This document shows, one piece after another, positions 9,304-17,565 of a stretch of 64,000 bases of DNA. The translations under genes and the position numbers were made by a program. This DNA is from an uncultured Oscillospiraceae bacterium (GTDB lineage: Bacteria > Bacillota > Clostridia > Oscillospirales > Oscillospiraceae), in the NCBI GenBank assembly GCA_910587255.1, contig CAJUKT010000088.1, positions 1-64,000 on the forward strand, written 5' to 3'. The notes under the pieces were generated by a model. The model did no database searches. It was given only the letters and a program-made list of their open reading frames with translations, and was not told the origin of the DNA. The number at the start of each line of letters is the position of its first letter. Position 1 is the stretch's first letter.

Positions 9304-10416
9304 ATGGGTAAATTCAACGCCGCGCTTGTGGCAGAGGGGCTCACCGCCTATGCCATAGAGCGGCAGAACGGCTGGGAACGGCGCCAGCGGAAGAACGCCC
9401 CCACCTGGATGGATCGGCGGCGCTTCTGGACGGACGCCATCCTTCAGGGCATGGCCCGGCTGGACGGGCAAGAGCCTGACCCCCATCTGATGGAACAGTA
9501 CGATCAGGGGCTGGAGCTGGCCCGGAGCAGCTCCGCCACCGTGCCCGCGTCCCCCAAGCTCCAGCGGGACACCATCCGGACCCTCCGCAATTTTGTGTCC
9601 GCGCTGGAGGCCACCGGCGATGACCGCCGCCGTCAGGTGGATGTGGTCCGGGAGCTGCTGGAGGATATGTCCTCCCACCTGCCCTGGGCCTGCGCGGACA
9701 ACGGCCTCGACCTGGCCTGTGCTGAAGCGGAATATGCACTCCGGCGCATGACCGCCCAAATGCCCATCCGCTTCACCCGCATCCTGTTGGGCGGGGACGC
9801 CGGACCCCACTGGGCCAGCGGCTACGCCTCCGGCGCGGTCACGGACGTGGAGGCGGTCAAACGGACCGCCATATACCAGGAGGCTGTGCGGGACTACCCG
9901 GAGATCAAAAGCTGGCCCGCCCTCTGCACCGTCTATGTGGGGAGAGACCTGCCCTCCGCGTTGGGGACGGTGGACGCCAGTGATTTCGATTTGGAGATCA
10001 TGAACCGCGCTGGGGATCAGTTCCTCAAGGAGCGGAGCGTGCGCTGGGTATCCGGCGCCTATCAAATGACTGTGCCCGTCCAGGAGCAAATCCGTGTGCT
10101 GAAATTTGAGCCAGGAAAAGCGCCGGAGAAAATCACCATGCTCAATACATTGGAGGCCTTCCAGTCCGCTGTGGGCGGCGACATTGAAGCGCTGGGATTG
10201 GACAGCAACGCTGTGCTGATCTGCAACGAGGTGGGCAAGCTGATAGGCTTGCCTGCTAACCGCCGCGTGGGTGGCGATACCATCGCGGGGACGTTCCTGA
10301 TCGCGGGCTCGGTGGACGGTGAGTTCTGCTCCCTGTCCGCTGAGGACGCCGCCCACTATGCCGTGCGGTACGCGGAGCCCATGCCATTCTATGGCAGCCC
10401 GGACGAGCCCACCTAA
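9304..10416 (+). CDS. DUF3846-containing ICE protein
   Basis: A 370-residue protein from ATG 9304 with AGGGGG upstream; the frame is open further 5' but inside the preceding gene. Residues 1-255 are an unclassified mostly helical region. The last 100 residues match the DUF3846 pattern: IRVLKFEPGKAPE, then a VGGDIEAL strand, VLICNEVGKLIGLPANR and IAGTFLIAG. This domain is common on clostridial conjugative elements and phages; its role is unknown. No shared C-terminal tail. Confidence 0.75.
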   Translation: MGKFNAALVAEGLTAYAIERQNGWERRQRKNAPTWMDRRRFWTDAILQGMARLDGQEPDPHLMEQYDQGLELARSSSATVPASPKLQRDTIRTLRNFVSALEATGDDRRRQVDVVRELLEDMSSHLPWACADNGLDLACAEAEYALRRMTAQMPIRFTRILLGGDAGPHWASGYASGAVTDVEAVKRTAIYQEAVRDYPEIKSWPALCTVYVGRDLPSALGTVDASDFDLEIMNRAGDQFLKERSVRWVSGAYQMTVPVQEQIRVLKFEPGKAPEKITMLNTLEAFQSAVGGDIEALGLDSNAVLICNEVGKLIGLPANRRVGGDTIAGTFLIAGSVDGEFCSLSAEDAAHYAVRYAEPMPFYGSPDEPT

Positions 10417-10449
10417 TGGGAATTTCATGTTTTGTAGGAGGTATCGAAA

Positions 10450-10707
10450 ATGAAAAAAGCAGCCATCACTCTGGCATTTGACGAGGACAAGCTGTCCGCA
10501 CTGGAGTTCTCACTGAAGAAGGAGGGCTCCTCCGTGCAGGCGCGGCTGGAGCAGACGCTGGGGCAGCTCTACGAGCGCACCGTACCCGCGCCGGTGCGGG
10601 AGTATCTGGACAGCCGCGTCGCTCCTCCGTCCCGGCCCAAGCGCCCCCGGCCCGCGCCCAAGGAGCGGCCCGTATCGTCCGGGCTGGAAAAGGAGGGCGG
10701 CGTATGA
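10450..10707 (+). CDS. Small DNA-binding-like protein (85 aa)
   Basis: Starts MKKAAITLAFDEDKLSALE, a beta-strand followed by helices, then a basic, proline-rich tail (RPKRPRPAPK). The layout resembles ribbon-helix-helix regulators and, from memory, the DUF6103 group on clostridial ICEs. GTAGGAGG precedes the ATG. Its stop overlaps the next start as ATGA at 10704-10707. Confidence 0.65.
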   Translation: MKKAAITLAFDEDKLSALEFSLKKEGSSVQARLEQTLGQLYERTVPAPVREYLDSRVAPPSRPKRPRPAPKERPVSSGLEKEGGV

Positions 10708-11375
10708 ACGCCCGGGACATCACCGTCTGGCTGGACGAGCGCTGGTATGACGCGCTGTCCAACCAGCTGAAGAAAAAGGACACCACCGTGGAGGATGCGC
10801 TGAACGCATACCTGGACGCCCTGATCGACCAACTCCCGGAACAGGTGCGGGATCGGATCAGTCACGAAATCTGGGAGGAGGATCAACGGCAGTGCGCGGA
10901 GGAGCAGGCGTCCCGCCATCTCTCTGTATTCCGCGTCACCCAGGACGGGCGGACGGAACATCTGCTGGCGGAGGGCGGCGCGTCCATGGACGCATACCAT
11001 ACGGCCCTCCGTCTGCGCGGCTACCTGTTGGCCAAGGGTGATTCATCCCAACGTTTTGCCCAGGCCATCCCTGCCGCAGACTACATCGCCCCGGAGGTAT
11101 TCCAAGACTACGCCGACGAGCTCCGGCAGGGCGGCGGGCGTATGATCGCCGCCCTGGACATCGATCTGGATCGGGGTGAGTTCTCCACACTGGATGTGGT
11201 GGATGGCTGGGAAACGTATGCCATCCGGGACGTGTCCACCGCCGCGTGGTGCGCCAGCCGGGAGGACGGCTTGAAATGGGACAGGCGGCGGGAGCTTTTC
11301 GCCGCCCACCTGGAAACCCGGATGATCCGCTGCGAGGGACAGGAAATGGGGCAGCCCAACGGGCCGTCGATGTGA
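10704..11375 (+). CDS. ICE accessory protein, paralog of the 3467-4483 product
   Basis: A 223-residue cytoplasmic protein. The N-terminal 75 residues are like a short DNA-binding helix pair (DITVWLDERWYDALSNQL). The rest shares the order of motifs seen in the 3467 gene: VFRVTQDGRTEHLL, LRLRGYLL, IDLDRGEFSTLDVVDGWETY. It ends in GQPNGPSM, the shared tail, which the longer paralog lacks. Translation is coupled to the 85-residue gene by an ATGA overlap. Function unknown; both paralogs probably bind or modify the same partner. Confidence 0.7.
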   Translation: MNARDITVWLDERWYDALSNQLKKKDTTVEDALNAYLDALIDQLPEQVRDRISHEIWEEDQRQCAEEQASRHLSVFRVTQDGRTEHLLAEGGASMDAYHTALRLRGYLLAKGDSSQRFAQAIPAADYIAPEVFQDYADELRQGGGRMIAALDIDLDRGEFSTLDVVDGWETYAIRDVSTAAWCASREDGLKWDRRRELFAAHLETRMIRCEGQEMGQPNGPSM

Positions 11376-11497
11376 GCCGCGCTGTTGGTTTCACCAACGC
11401 ATCCCCGGGAATTTCGTTGGCTTTGCTGAATGGATATCCCGGCAAGACTGTGGCATTGTGTTGCCAGCCCCAAAAAATTTTGAAGGGAAGGATCAAA

Positions 11498-12049
11498 ATG
11501 AGTACGCAAACCCACTTCACCCCCACCGAGGCGTGTACCCTGATCGCCTACGAGGCGGTGTCCCTGCTGAACACGGTAGAGACCCAGCTTCCCCAGTGCG
11601 TTCAGGAACTCCGGACCGCAGTGGAAGCCTTCAGCGGCATCCACGATCTGGGCAAGGACGGCGAGGCCCTGCTGGAATGGCTGGACATGGAGATCGCCGC
11701 AGCCCAGCGGTTCGTGGACGATGGCGTAAGCCTGCCCAACCTGATCGACATGGAGCGGCTGGATATGGAGCCTGACGCGGTGGCGCAGATGGATTTGGTC
11801 TGGCTGCTGTTCGGCACAGCGGCAAAGGAGGAGTGCCGTCCGGAACAGCGGCAGGCGCTTTTGGGCGCCGCGCGGGCGGTTACTGAAATGTGCAGGATGG
11901 ATGATCTGCTGCTGGACACGGTGAAGCCCAATGTGGCCAAGCTAGCCAAGGGGCTCCGCGCGGAACTGGACGACATCCGGGACTCGATCCCGGACGGGAA
12001 AAAGATGCTGGAGGAGGCGTATCCCCACCCTACCGAACCGGCAATGTAG
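11498..12049 (+). CDS. Hypothetical ICE protein (183 aa)
   Basis: The start ATG 11498 follows GAAGGGAAGG; the frame is open further upstream but without a ribosome-binding site. The protein is almost entirely helical (MSTQTHFTPTEACTLIAYEA...), acidic and soluble, and ends PHPTEPAM, again a variant of the common tail. A gap of 122 bases separates it from the previous gene. It is the last gene of this accessory block; hairpins follow it at 12071-12102. Confidence 0.6.
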   Translation: MSTQTHFTPTEACTLIAYEAVSLLNTVETQLPQCVQELRTAVEAFSGIHDLGKDGEALLEWLDMEIAAAQRFVDDGVSLPNLIDMERLDMEPDAVAQMDLVWLLFGTAAKEECRPEQRQALLGAARAVTEMCRMDDLLLDTVKPNVAKLAKGLRAELDDIRDSIPDGKKMLEEAYPHPTEPAM

Positions 12050-12565
12050 CCCTCCACCCAGGGCGATCCAGAGGGCCGTTCCGCACCTGCGGGACGGCCC
12101 TCGAACCGTGTCCCCCGCGTTGGCCCGTTTGAGGGCGTTTGTGGCCCTCCTGCGGCCTGGGCAGCATCCCAGCCCCACCGGGGAGATAAAACGCGGTGCT
12201 GCGACTTTGTGGCCCGGTTGTGGCGGCCAGCAGTTTTGCACCCTGCGGAGGGCCGCTTTTTGTCCGCCCGGAAGGGCATGGCAGTGGGGGATTGGAGAGT
12301 AATCCAGACGTTCGATTTTTGTGCTGGATAAAGCGGTGATATCACCGTCTTTCACACCGGCCCGCAATGCGGGCCGGGTTTCGGCTTTACGGGGAGGTTC
12401 AACGGTTTTGCGTCACCTTTTCCCCGATATCCGATGCCATCGCTTTTTAGGCAGTGCAATCAAATCTGCTATCAACAGAACAAAAACTGCGGCGGTTGCC
12501 GCAGTTTTTGAGTTTCAGAAGTGCTATCAAACCCATTTTGACCGATATTTTGGAGGTGTTTATAG
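12050..12565. other. 516-base intergenic region with three hairpins
   Basis: No convincing gene. It contains three strong inverted repeats: a 14-bp stem with one wobble pair at 12071-12102; a near-perfect palindrome at 12357-12377 (CCGGCCCGCA, one spacer base, TGCGGGCCGG); and a perfect 13-bp stem with GGTT loop at 12481-12510 whose arms begin and end in A and T runs, so it could terminate transcription in either direction. The first may end the upstream operon. Accessory oriT elements are also possible here, since the relaxase region follows. Confidence 0.55.
12481..12510 (+). terminator. Strong bidirectional terminator-like hairpin
   Basis: CAAAAACTGCGGC pairs perfectly with GCCGCAGTTTTTG around a GGTT loop. 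The T-run on the 3' side of either strand fits an intrinsic terminator. It isolates the downstream mobilization genes from the upstream operon. Confidence 0.65.
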
Positions 12566-12970
12566 ATGACAGAAGAAAAAGTAAAGTTCCTGATGCGGAT
12601 CGACCCGGATACTGACCGAAAGATCAAGGCGGCCCTGTCGCGCGCCAACTGCCGGAGCCAGAACGAGTTCATGGAAAGCGCGGTACGTTTTTACTGCGAC
12701 TACCTGGCCGCTGAGGATGTGGCAGAGTTCCTGCCGCCCATTTTCGTCCACGCCATGCGGGGTACGATTCAGTGCAGCGAGGATCGCATCGCCCGTCTGC
12801 TGTTCAAGCTAACGGTGGAGATCAGCATGATGATGCACGTGCTGGCGGCAGGGCTGGAGATCGACGCCAGTCAGCTGGACGCCCTGCGCTGGCAGTGTGT
12901 GCAGGAGGTGAAAAAGACCAACGGTAGCATCACGTTCAAGGACACACTGAATAAACACGAGGGCAACTGA
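12566..12970 (+). CDS. Ribbon-helix-helix relaxosome accessory protein
   Basis: A 134-residue protein with MTEEKVKFLMRIDPDTDRKIKAALSRA at the N-terminus: a beta-strand followed by two helices (RSQNEFMESAVRFY), the ribbon-helix-helix layout of MobC-type proteins. These bind oriT and help the relaxase nick it. A long helical C-terminal part probably mediates oligomers. TTGGAGG lies upstream of the ATG. It sits immediately before the candidate oriT and the relaxase gene, which supports the role. Confidence 0.72.
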   Translation: MTEEKVKFLMRIDPDTDRKIKAALSRANCRSQNEFMESAVRFYCDYLAAEDVAEFLPPIFVHAMRGTIQCSEDRIARLLFKLTVEISMMMHVLAAGLEIDASQLDALRWQCVQEVKKTNGSITFKDTLNKHEGN

Positions 12971-13105
12971 CCGTGCAAATTTTGAGCGTCCGCCAAGGGG
13001 GTGCTGCGCCCTCTCGGTGAACCGAGTGTCGGTTCATGATGGACTGCCCTGAAGGTATTCTCTCTAAGGATTTTTTAATTCAGAGGGATAACAAAAACGT
13101 GGGAG
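12971..13105 (+). other. Candidate origin of transfer (oriT)
   Basis: This 135-base gap separates the accessory protein from the relaxase. It contains TGCGCCCT at 13005-13012, which matches the core of the nic region of RSF1010/pIP501-type origins (TAAGTGCGCCCT and TAAATGCGCCCT). A perfect 8-bp inverted repeat with a 3-base loop follows at 13018-13036 (TGAACCGA / TCGGTTCA). An imperfect hairpin covers 12996-13012. Location next to the relaxase and accessory genes supports the assignment, but the nic site is inferred from a short match. Confidence 0.45.
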
Positions 13106-15505
13106 GTGCTGTGTACGCCGCGCGTCATTTTCAAGTGCCCGCACATCAAGGGCGGCGGCGAGAAGGCTGCCGCCCATCTGGGCAATTACGTCAAGTACGT
13201 GTCCACCCGCGATGGTGTGGAGCGCGTTGATCCCGGCAAGGCTGCGCTGCCTGCTACGGAGAAACAGACCAAGCTGGTGGAGCAGCTCCTTCGGGAGTTC
13301 CCGTCCAGCCGTGGGCTGTTTGAGTACGAGGACTACCAGGCCGCGCCCACTCGGGGAAACGCCTCGGAGTTTATCACCCGCGCCATTGAGGACAACTACA
13401 AGAGCATCGCAAAGCGGAAAAACTACGTGGACTACATCGCCAGCCGTCCCCGTGTGCAGAAGCTGGGGGCACATGGCCTGTTCACTGCCAGTGATGGCCC
13501 GCTGGTACTGTCCCAGGTGGCGGATGAGGTAGCCCATCACCCCGGCGTGGTGTGGCTGCCCATTATCTCCCTGCGCCGGGAAGACGCGGCGCGGCTGGGG
13601 TACGATAACGCCGAACGCTGGCGCAAGCTGCTGTCCGCCCACGCCATGGATATGGCGAAGGCGATGAAGATCCCCGATGCGCAGTTCCGCTGGTACGCCG
13701 CCTTTCATGACGAAGGCCACCACCCTCACATCCACATGGTGTGCTACAGTGCGGACGCCAAGTCCGGCTTCCTCACCAAGCGGGGGATCACGGACATCAA
13801 GTCCATGCTGGCGAAGGAGATTTTTCAACAAGACCTCTATGCCATCTACCAGCGGCAGACCCAGCGGCGGGATGAACTCACCAAAGACGCCGGGGAGGTC
13901 ATGGCGCAGCTCGTTACCGAGATGCAGACTGGAACGTTGAAAAATCAACGCATCGGTCAGCTCCTGGTGGAGCTGGCCCAGCGCCTCCAACACTGCTCCG
14001 GGAAGAAGCAGTACGGCTACCTGCCGCCAGCGGTGAAGTCACTGGTTGATGAAGTCGTGACCGAGTTGGAGAAGGATCCCCGCATCGCCGCCGCCTATGA
14101 CCTGTGGTATCAGGAACGGGAGGAAGTGCTGCGGACGTACAAGGACGATCTGCCGCCGCGTGAGCCGCTCGTCCGGCAAAAGGCGTTCAAGCGGATCAAA
14201 AATATCGTCATCGAGGAAGCCGTGCGGCTGGGTGATATGCCCCCACCCAATCTCGCTGATCAGGTTGAGTCTGTGGAAGAACTGACCGATGATGGGCCTG
14301 TGGTTGAGCCGTTCAATGATGCAGCCGTGGACGCACCCATCGGCACCGAAGAGGTTTCTTCCCACGACCGATGGACCCGCAGCTACCGCACCGCCCGTCA
14401 GTTCCTGTACGGGGATGAGGACAGTCCTCCAGATTTCGCGGCGGCGCTTGACCTGCTCACCCAGGAGGCCGATGCCGGGAATGCCCTGGCCATGGCCGAC
14501 CTGGGCAGGATGTACGCCGAGGGCCTGGGTGGGAAACGTGATCCAGAGCTGGCGCAGGAATGGTACGCCAAGGCGCTGGCCGCGTTTCTGGAAACGGAAA
14601 AGGCCACGCCGGATCGCTGCACCCAGTACCGCATCGGCAAGCTGTATGCCGCAGGGCTGGGCACGGAACAGGACTACGGGGAAGCCGCCCGATGGCTGGA
14701 GAAGTCCGCGGACGCCGGTTACAAATACGCCCAGTACACCCTGGCCGGGTTGTACCGTGACGGCAACGGTGTAGATCTGGACTATGCTGCGGCGCGGGAG
14801 CTGTACGCCAATGCGGTCACCTTCCCCTATGCCGCCTACGAGCTGGGCAAGCTGTACCGGGACGGGCTGGGCTGCGAGACAGACGAAGAACGTGCCGCCC
14901 AGTATTTCCATCAGGCATTCCTCGGGTTTCAGATCATGGCGGACAGATCCCCGGATGACAAACTCCAATACCGCATCGGCTGGATGCTCCTCCACGGGGT
15001 GGGCACGGAACAGGACGATGCGGCGGCGCTACCCTGGCTCGAAAAGGCTGCCGAACGCGGCAATGTGCTGGCAAAGTATCAACTGGGCAAGCTCCTGCTC
15101 CTCGGCACCGAAACAGTGCCCAAGGACGTGGAGCGGGCGCTGGAACTGCTCACGGAGTGCGCGGAGGACGGGAATCAGTTTGCCCAGTACACGCTGGGCA
15201 AGGCATATCTGCTGGGACAGGACGTTTCCCAGGATCAGGGACAGGCCGTCCACTGGCTGGGGCTGTCCGCCCAGCAGGGCAACCAGTACGCCCAATATTA
15301 TCTGAACCGTGTATACAGCTCCATTTTTTCGTCCACCACTTCACTCCTCTACCACATGGGCCGCATCTTCCAGGAACAACGCCCCCAGCCCGTGGGAGGT
15401 GTGCGTGTGGGGGTGGACAGCAAGCTCAGGCGGAGGATTCGGGAGAAGAAAATTGCCATGGGCCACAAGCCGGACGATCACGAGGAGCAGGGACAGACAA
15501 TGTAA
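13106..15505 (+). CDS. MobP-type relaxase with C-terminal Sel1 repeats
   Basis: A 799-residue relaxase that nicks oriT and leads the DNA strand into the recipient. The N-terminal part begins like MobP-family enzymes (TPRVIFKCPHIKGGGEK). The three-histidine metal site is visible as HDEGHHPHIHM, residues 201-211. Residues about 430-740 hold roughly seven Sel1/TPR-like repeats (for example KLYAAGLGTEQDYGEAARWL), which normally bind proteins. The end is EEQGQTM, matching the element's shared C-terminal tail. The start is uncertain: GTG 13106 lies on top of the GGGAGG site, so the true start may be slightly downstream. Confidence 0.88.
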   Translation: MLCTPRVIFKCPHIKGGGEKAAAHLGNYVKYVSTRDGVERVDPGKAALPATEKQTKLVEQLLREFPSSRGLFEYEDYQAAPTRGNASEFITRAIEDNYKSIAKRKNYVDYIASRPRVQKLGAHGLFTASDGPLVLSQVADEVAHHPGVVWLPIISLRREDAARLGYDNAERWRKLLSAHAMDMAKAMKIPDAQFRWYAAFHDEGHHPHIHMVCYSADAKSGFLTKRGITDIKSMLAKEIFQQDLYAIYQRQTQRRDELTKDAGEVMAQLVTEMQTGTLKNQRIGQLLVELAQRLQHCSGKKQYGYLPPAVKSLVDEVVTELEKDPRIAAAYDLWYQEREEVLRTYKDDLPPREPLVRQKAFKRIKNIVIEEAVRLGDMPPPNLADQVESVEELTDDGPVVEPFNDAAVDAPIGTEEVSSHDRWTRSYRTARQFLYGDEDSPPDFAAALDLLTQEADAGNALAMADLGRMYAEGLGGKRDPELAQEWYAKALAAFLETEKATPDRCTQYRIGKLYAAGLGTEQDYGEAARWLEKSADAGYKYAQYTLAGLYRDGNGVDLDYAAARELYANAVTFPYAAYELGKLYRDGLGCETDEERAAQYFHQAFLGFQIMADRSPDDKLQYRIGWMLLHGVGTEQDDAAALPWLEKAAERGNVLAKYQLGKLLLLGTETVPKDVERALELLTECAEDGNQFAQYTLGKAYLLGQDVSQDQGQAVHWLGLSAQQGNQYAQYYLNRVYSSIFSSTTSLLYHMGRIFQEQRPQPVGGVRVGVDSKLRRRIREKKIAMGHKPDDHEEQGQTM

Positions 15506-15512
15506 AGGGCAC

Positions 15513-15886
15513 TCACGTCCCGCTGGCCGTGTCCGACGTGCGCAGCACCTTCTCCAGTGGTTTCCCCTTGGCCAGCTCGTCCACCATCTTGTCCAGATAG
15601 CGGGCCTCCCGCATCAGCGGGTCAGCCACTTCCTCCACCCGGACGCCGCAGACCACGCCGCGGATCAATACCCGATCCGGGTTGGGCCTCGGCGCTTGGC
15701 GGAAAAAATCGCCGTAGGTGATATCTGACGCCAGCAGGCTGTCCAGCTCCGGCTGGGTATACCCCTCAGCCAGCGGGCCGCCGAGTCCACCTCGGCCTTG
15801 GCGCGGCCCTTCTTCTCGGCCTTGCTCACCAGCAGGCCGTACACTTTGGGGAAGCTCATCTGGAATACCTTGTGGTCACCCATCAT
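15513..15886 (-). pseudogene. DUF2200-family gene with a frameshift
   Basis: Read on the minus strand, the first frame gives MMGDHKVFQMSFPKVYGLLV...KAEVDSAARWLRG. A second frame continues YTQPELDSLLASDITYGDFF...LDKMVDELAKGKPLEKVLR. Together they match the DUF2200 layout of about 120 residues. Adding one G to the GGGG run near 15767-15771 restores WLRGYTQPELD. The gene faces the relaxase and ends just after its stop. The family's role is unknown. Either the gene is dead or the base is an assembly error. Confidence 0.75.
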
Positions 15887-15957
15887 AAATCACCGTCCAA
15901 ATATTCTGAATACAAAAATTATACGGCTTTTTTTCAAAAAGCAAGGGAGGTAAGCAA

Positions 15958-16881
15958 ATGCCCTACATCCATTTCACAGAAGAACAAAAGCTCCGGGCCA
16001 ACGCAGCAGACCTGGTGGAGTTTCTCCGATTCAAAGGGGAACTGCTGATCCGCGAAGGGTCGGAGTTCCGCCTGTCCAGCAACCACAGCGTCACCGTCCG
16101 GGGCAGCGAGTGGTACGATCATGCCACCGAGAAGGGCGGCGGGCCCGTGACTTTTCTTAAAGAGTTCTACGGGATGAATTATCAGGAGGCGGTGCTGACG
16201 CTGCTCAACGAGGACGCCGGCCAGCTCTGCCCCCAGGTGAGCGCACCCCGGGAGAAAGTAAAAAAGCCCTTCGAGCTGCCGCCCGCCAACGAAAACAACA
16301 GGCGGGTGTTTGCCTATCTCCTCAAGCACCGCCATCTGGATCGGGACGTGCTGACTACCTTTGTCCGCTCAGGGCTGATCTACGAGGATCAGAAGTACCA
16401 CAACGCCGTCTTCGTGGGCAGGGACAACGACGGCGCACCCCGTCACGCCCACAAGCGCAGCACCAACAGCCAGGGCAAGACCTTCCGCATGACGGCGGAG
16501 GGCAGCGATTTCCGCTATGCCTTTAACTGGCCCGGAACCAGCGGGCATCTGCTGGTGTTCGAGGCACCCATTGATATGCTCTCCCTCATCTCCGTCTACC
16601 ACGACAGCGACTGGGCGAAGCATAGCTATGTGGCCCTGTGCGGCACGTCCTCCCAGCCGCTGCTGGGGATGCTGGAGCGGCACCCCAATATTGAAAACGT
16701 CCTCCTGTGCCTGGACAACGATCAGGCGGGGCAGCTTGCCACGCGGCGGCTGGCAGCGGTGGTGCGGGAGCGCGGGCTGACGGTAGATGCGCGGGTACCC
16801 GTCAATAAAGATTGGAACGAGGATCTGTGCGCGAATTTTCAACAGGCGGAGGAGCAGCAATTTGAACAGAAACTATCATGA
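15958..16881 (+). CDS. Toprim/primase-like protein (DUF3991 type)
   Basis: A 307-residue protein of the ICE/plasmid primase-like group. The first 100 residues resemble the DnaG-like CHC2 region without its cysteines (FLRFKGELLIREGSEFRL, GGGPVTFLKEF). DUF3991 follows, then a Toprim fold with the acidic residue in VFEAPIDML and the DxD-like motif in LCLDNDQAG. Likely primes or supports replication of transferred single strands in the recipient. GGGAGG lies upstream of the ATG. It is followed after 15 bases by the coupling-protein gene. Confidence 0.78.
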   Translation: MPYIHFTEEQKLRANAADLVEFLRFKGELLIREGSEFRLSSNHSVTVRGSEWYDHATEKGGGPVTFLKEFYGMNYQEAVLTLLNEDAGQLCPQVSAPREKVKKPFELPPANENNRRVFAYLLKHRHLDRDVLTTFVRSGLIYEDQKYHNAVFVGRDNDGAPRHAHKRSTNSQGKTFRMTAEGSDFRYAFNWPGTSGHLLVFEAPIDMLSLISVYHDSDWAKHSYVALCGTSSQPLLGMLERHPNIENVLLCLDNDQAGQLATRRLAAVVRERGLTVDARVPVNKDWNEDLCANFQQAEEQQFEQKLS

Positions 16882-16896
16882 AAGGCAGGGTGCGCC

Positions 16897-17565
16897 ATGC
16901 CCCAGCAATTTATCATCCTGATCGTCGCCGCGGTGGCCCTGCTGGTCATTGGCGGCGCTTCTTTTTTGTCCGGGAGGGGTTCCTTGGACAGCATCAAGTC
17001 CAAGCCCGTGGGCGACGGCCAGCACGGCACCGCCCGCTGGGCCACTCCGCAGGAAATCAGCAAAACCTTCGCCCGTGTCCCCTTCCAGCCTGCCCAGTGG
17101 CGGCAGGGAAAAGAGCTGCCCCGTGCCCAGGGACTGGTGCTGGGCTCCCAGGGGAAGAAGGGGAAGATCACCGCCCTGGTGGACAAAGACGATATCCACT
17201 GCCTGATGATCGGCGCGTCCGGCGTGGGCAAGACGGCTTTCTTCCTGTACCCGAATCTGGAATACGCTTGCGCCTGCGGCATGAGCTTCCTGGCGCTGGA
17301 CACTAAGGGCGATCTGGCCCGCAACTACGGGGCCATCGCCCAGCGGTGCTATGGCTACGCGGTGTCGGTGATCGACCTGCGCAATCCCACCCGCTCGGAC
17401 GGGTTCAACTTTTTGACCTTGGTGAACGCCTACATGGATCAGGCTGTGGCCCACCCAGACAATCTGGCCGCCCGGGCCAAGGCGGAGAAGTACGCCAAGA
17501 TCCTCTCCAAAACCATCATCAGCCCGGACGGCGACAGCGGCAGCTATGGGCAGAACGCCTTCTTC
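16897..17565 (+). CDS. VirD4/TraG coupling protein, exon 1
   Basis: The 5' part (223 codons) of a type IV secretion coupling ATPase, which recruits the relaxosome to the channel. An N-terminal membrane segment (residues 4-26) is followed by the ATPase domain with Walker A GASGVGKT at residues 106-113. Coding sequence stops making sense at 17566, where GTGCG begins a group II intron; the last codons read QNAFF. Joined to 20174-21358 the frame gives NAFFYDSAEGLL, the expected uninterrupted VirD4 sequence, and a protein of 617 residues. Without splicing the product would end at 17577. Confidence 0.88.

Noticed and set aside
12357..12377. The GC-rich palindrome as the oriT nic region
   Set aside because: It is 750 bases from the relaxase gene and lacks a nic-like core; the 12971-13105 region fits better.
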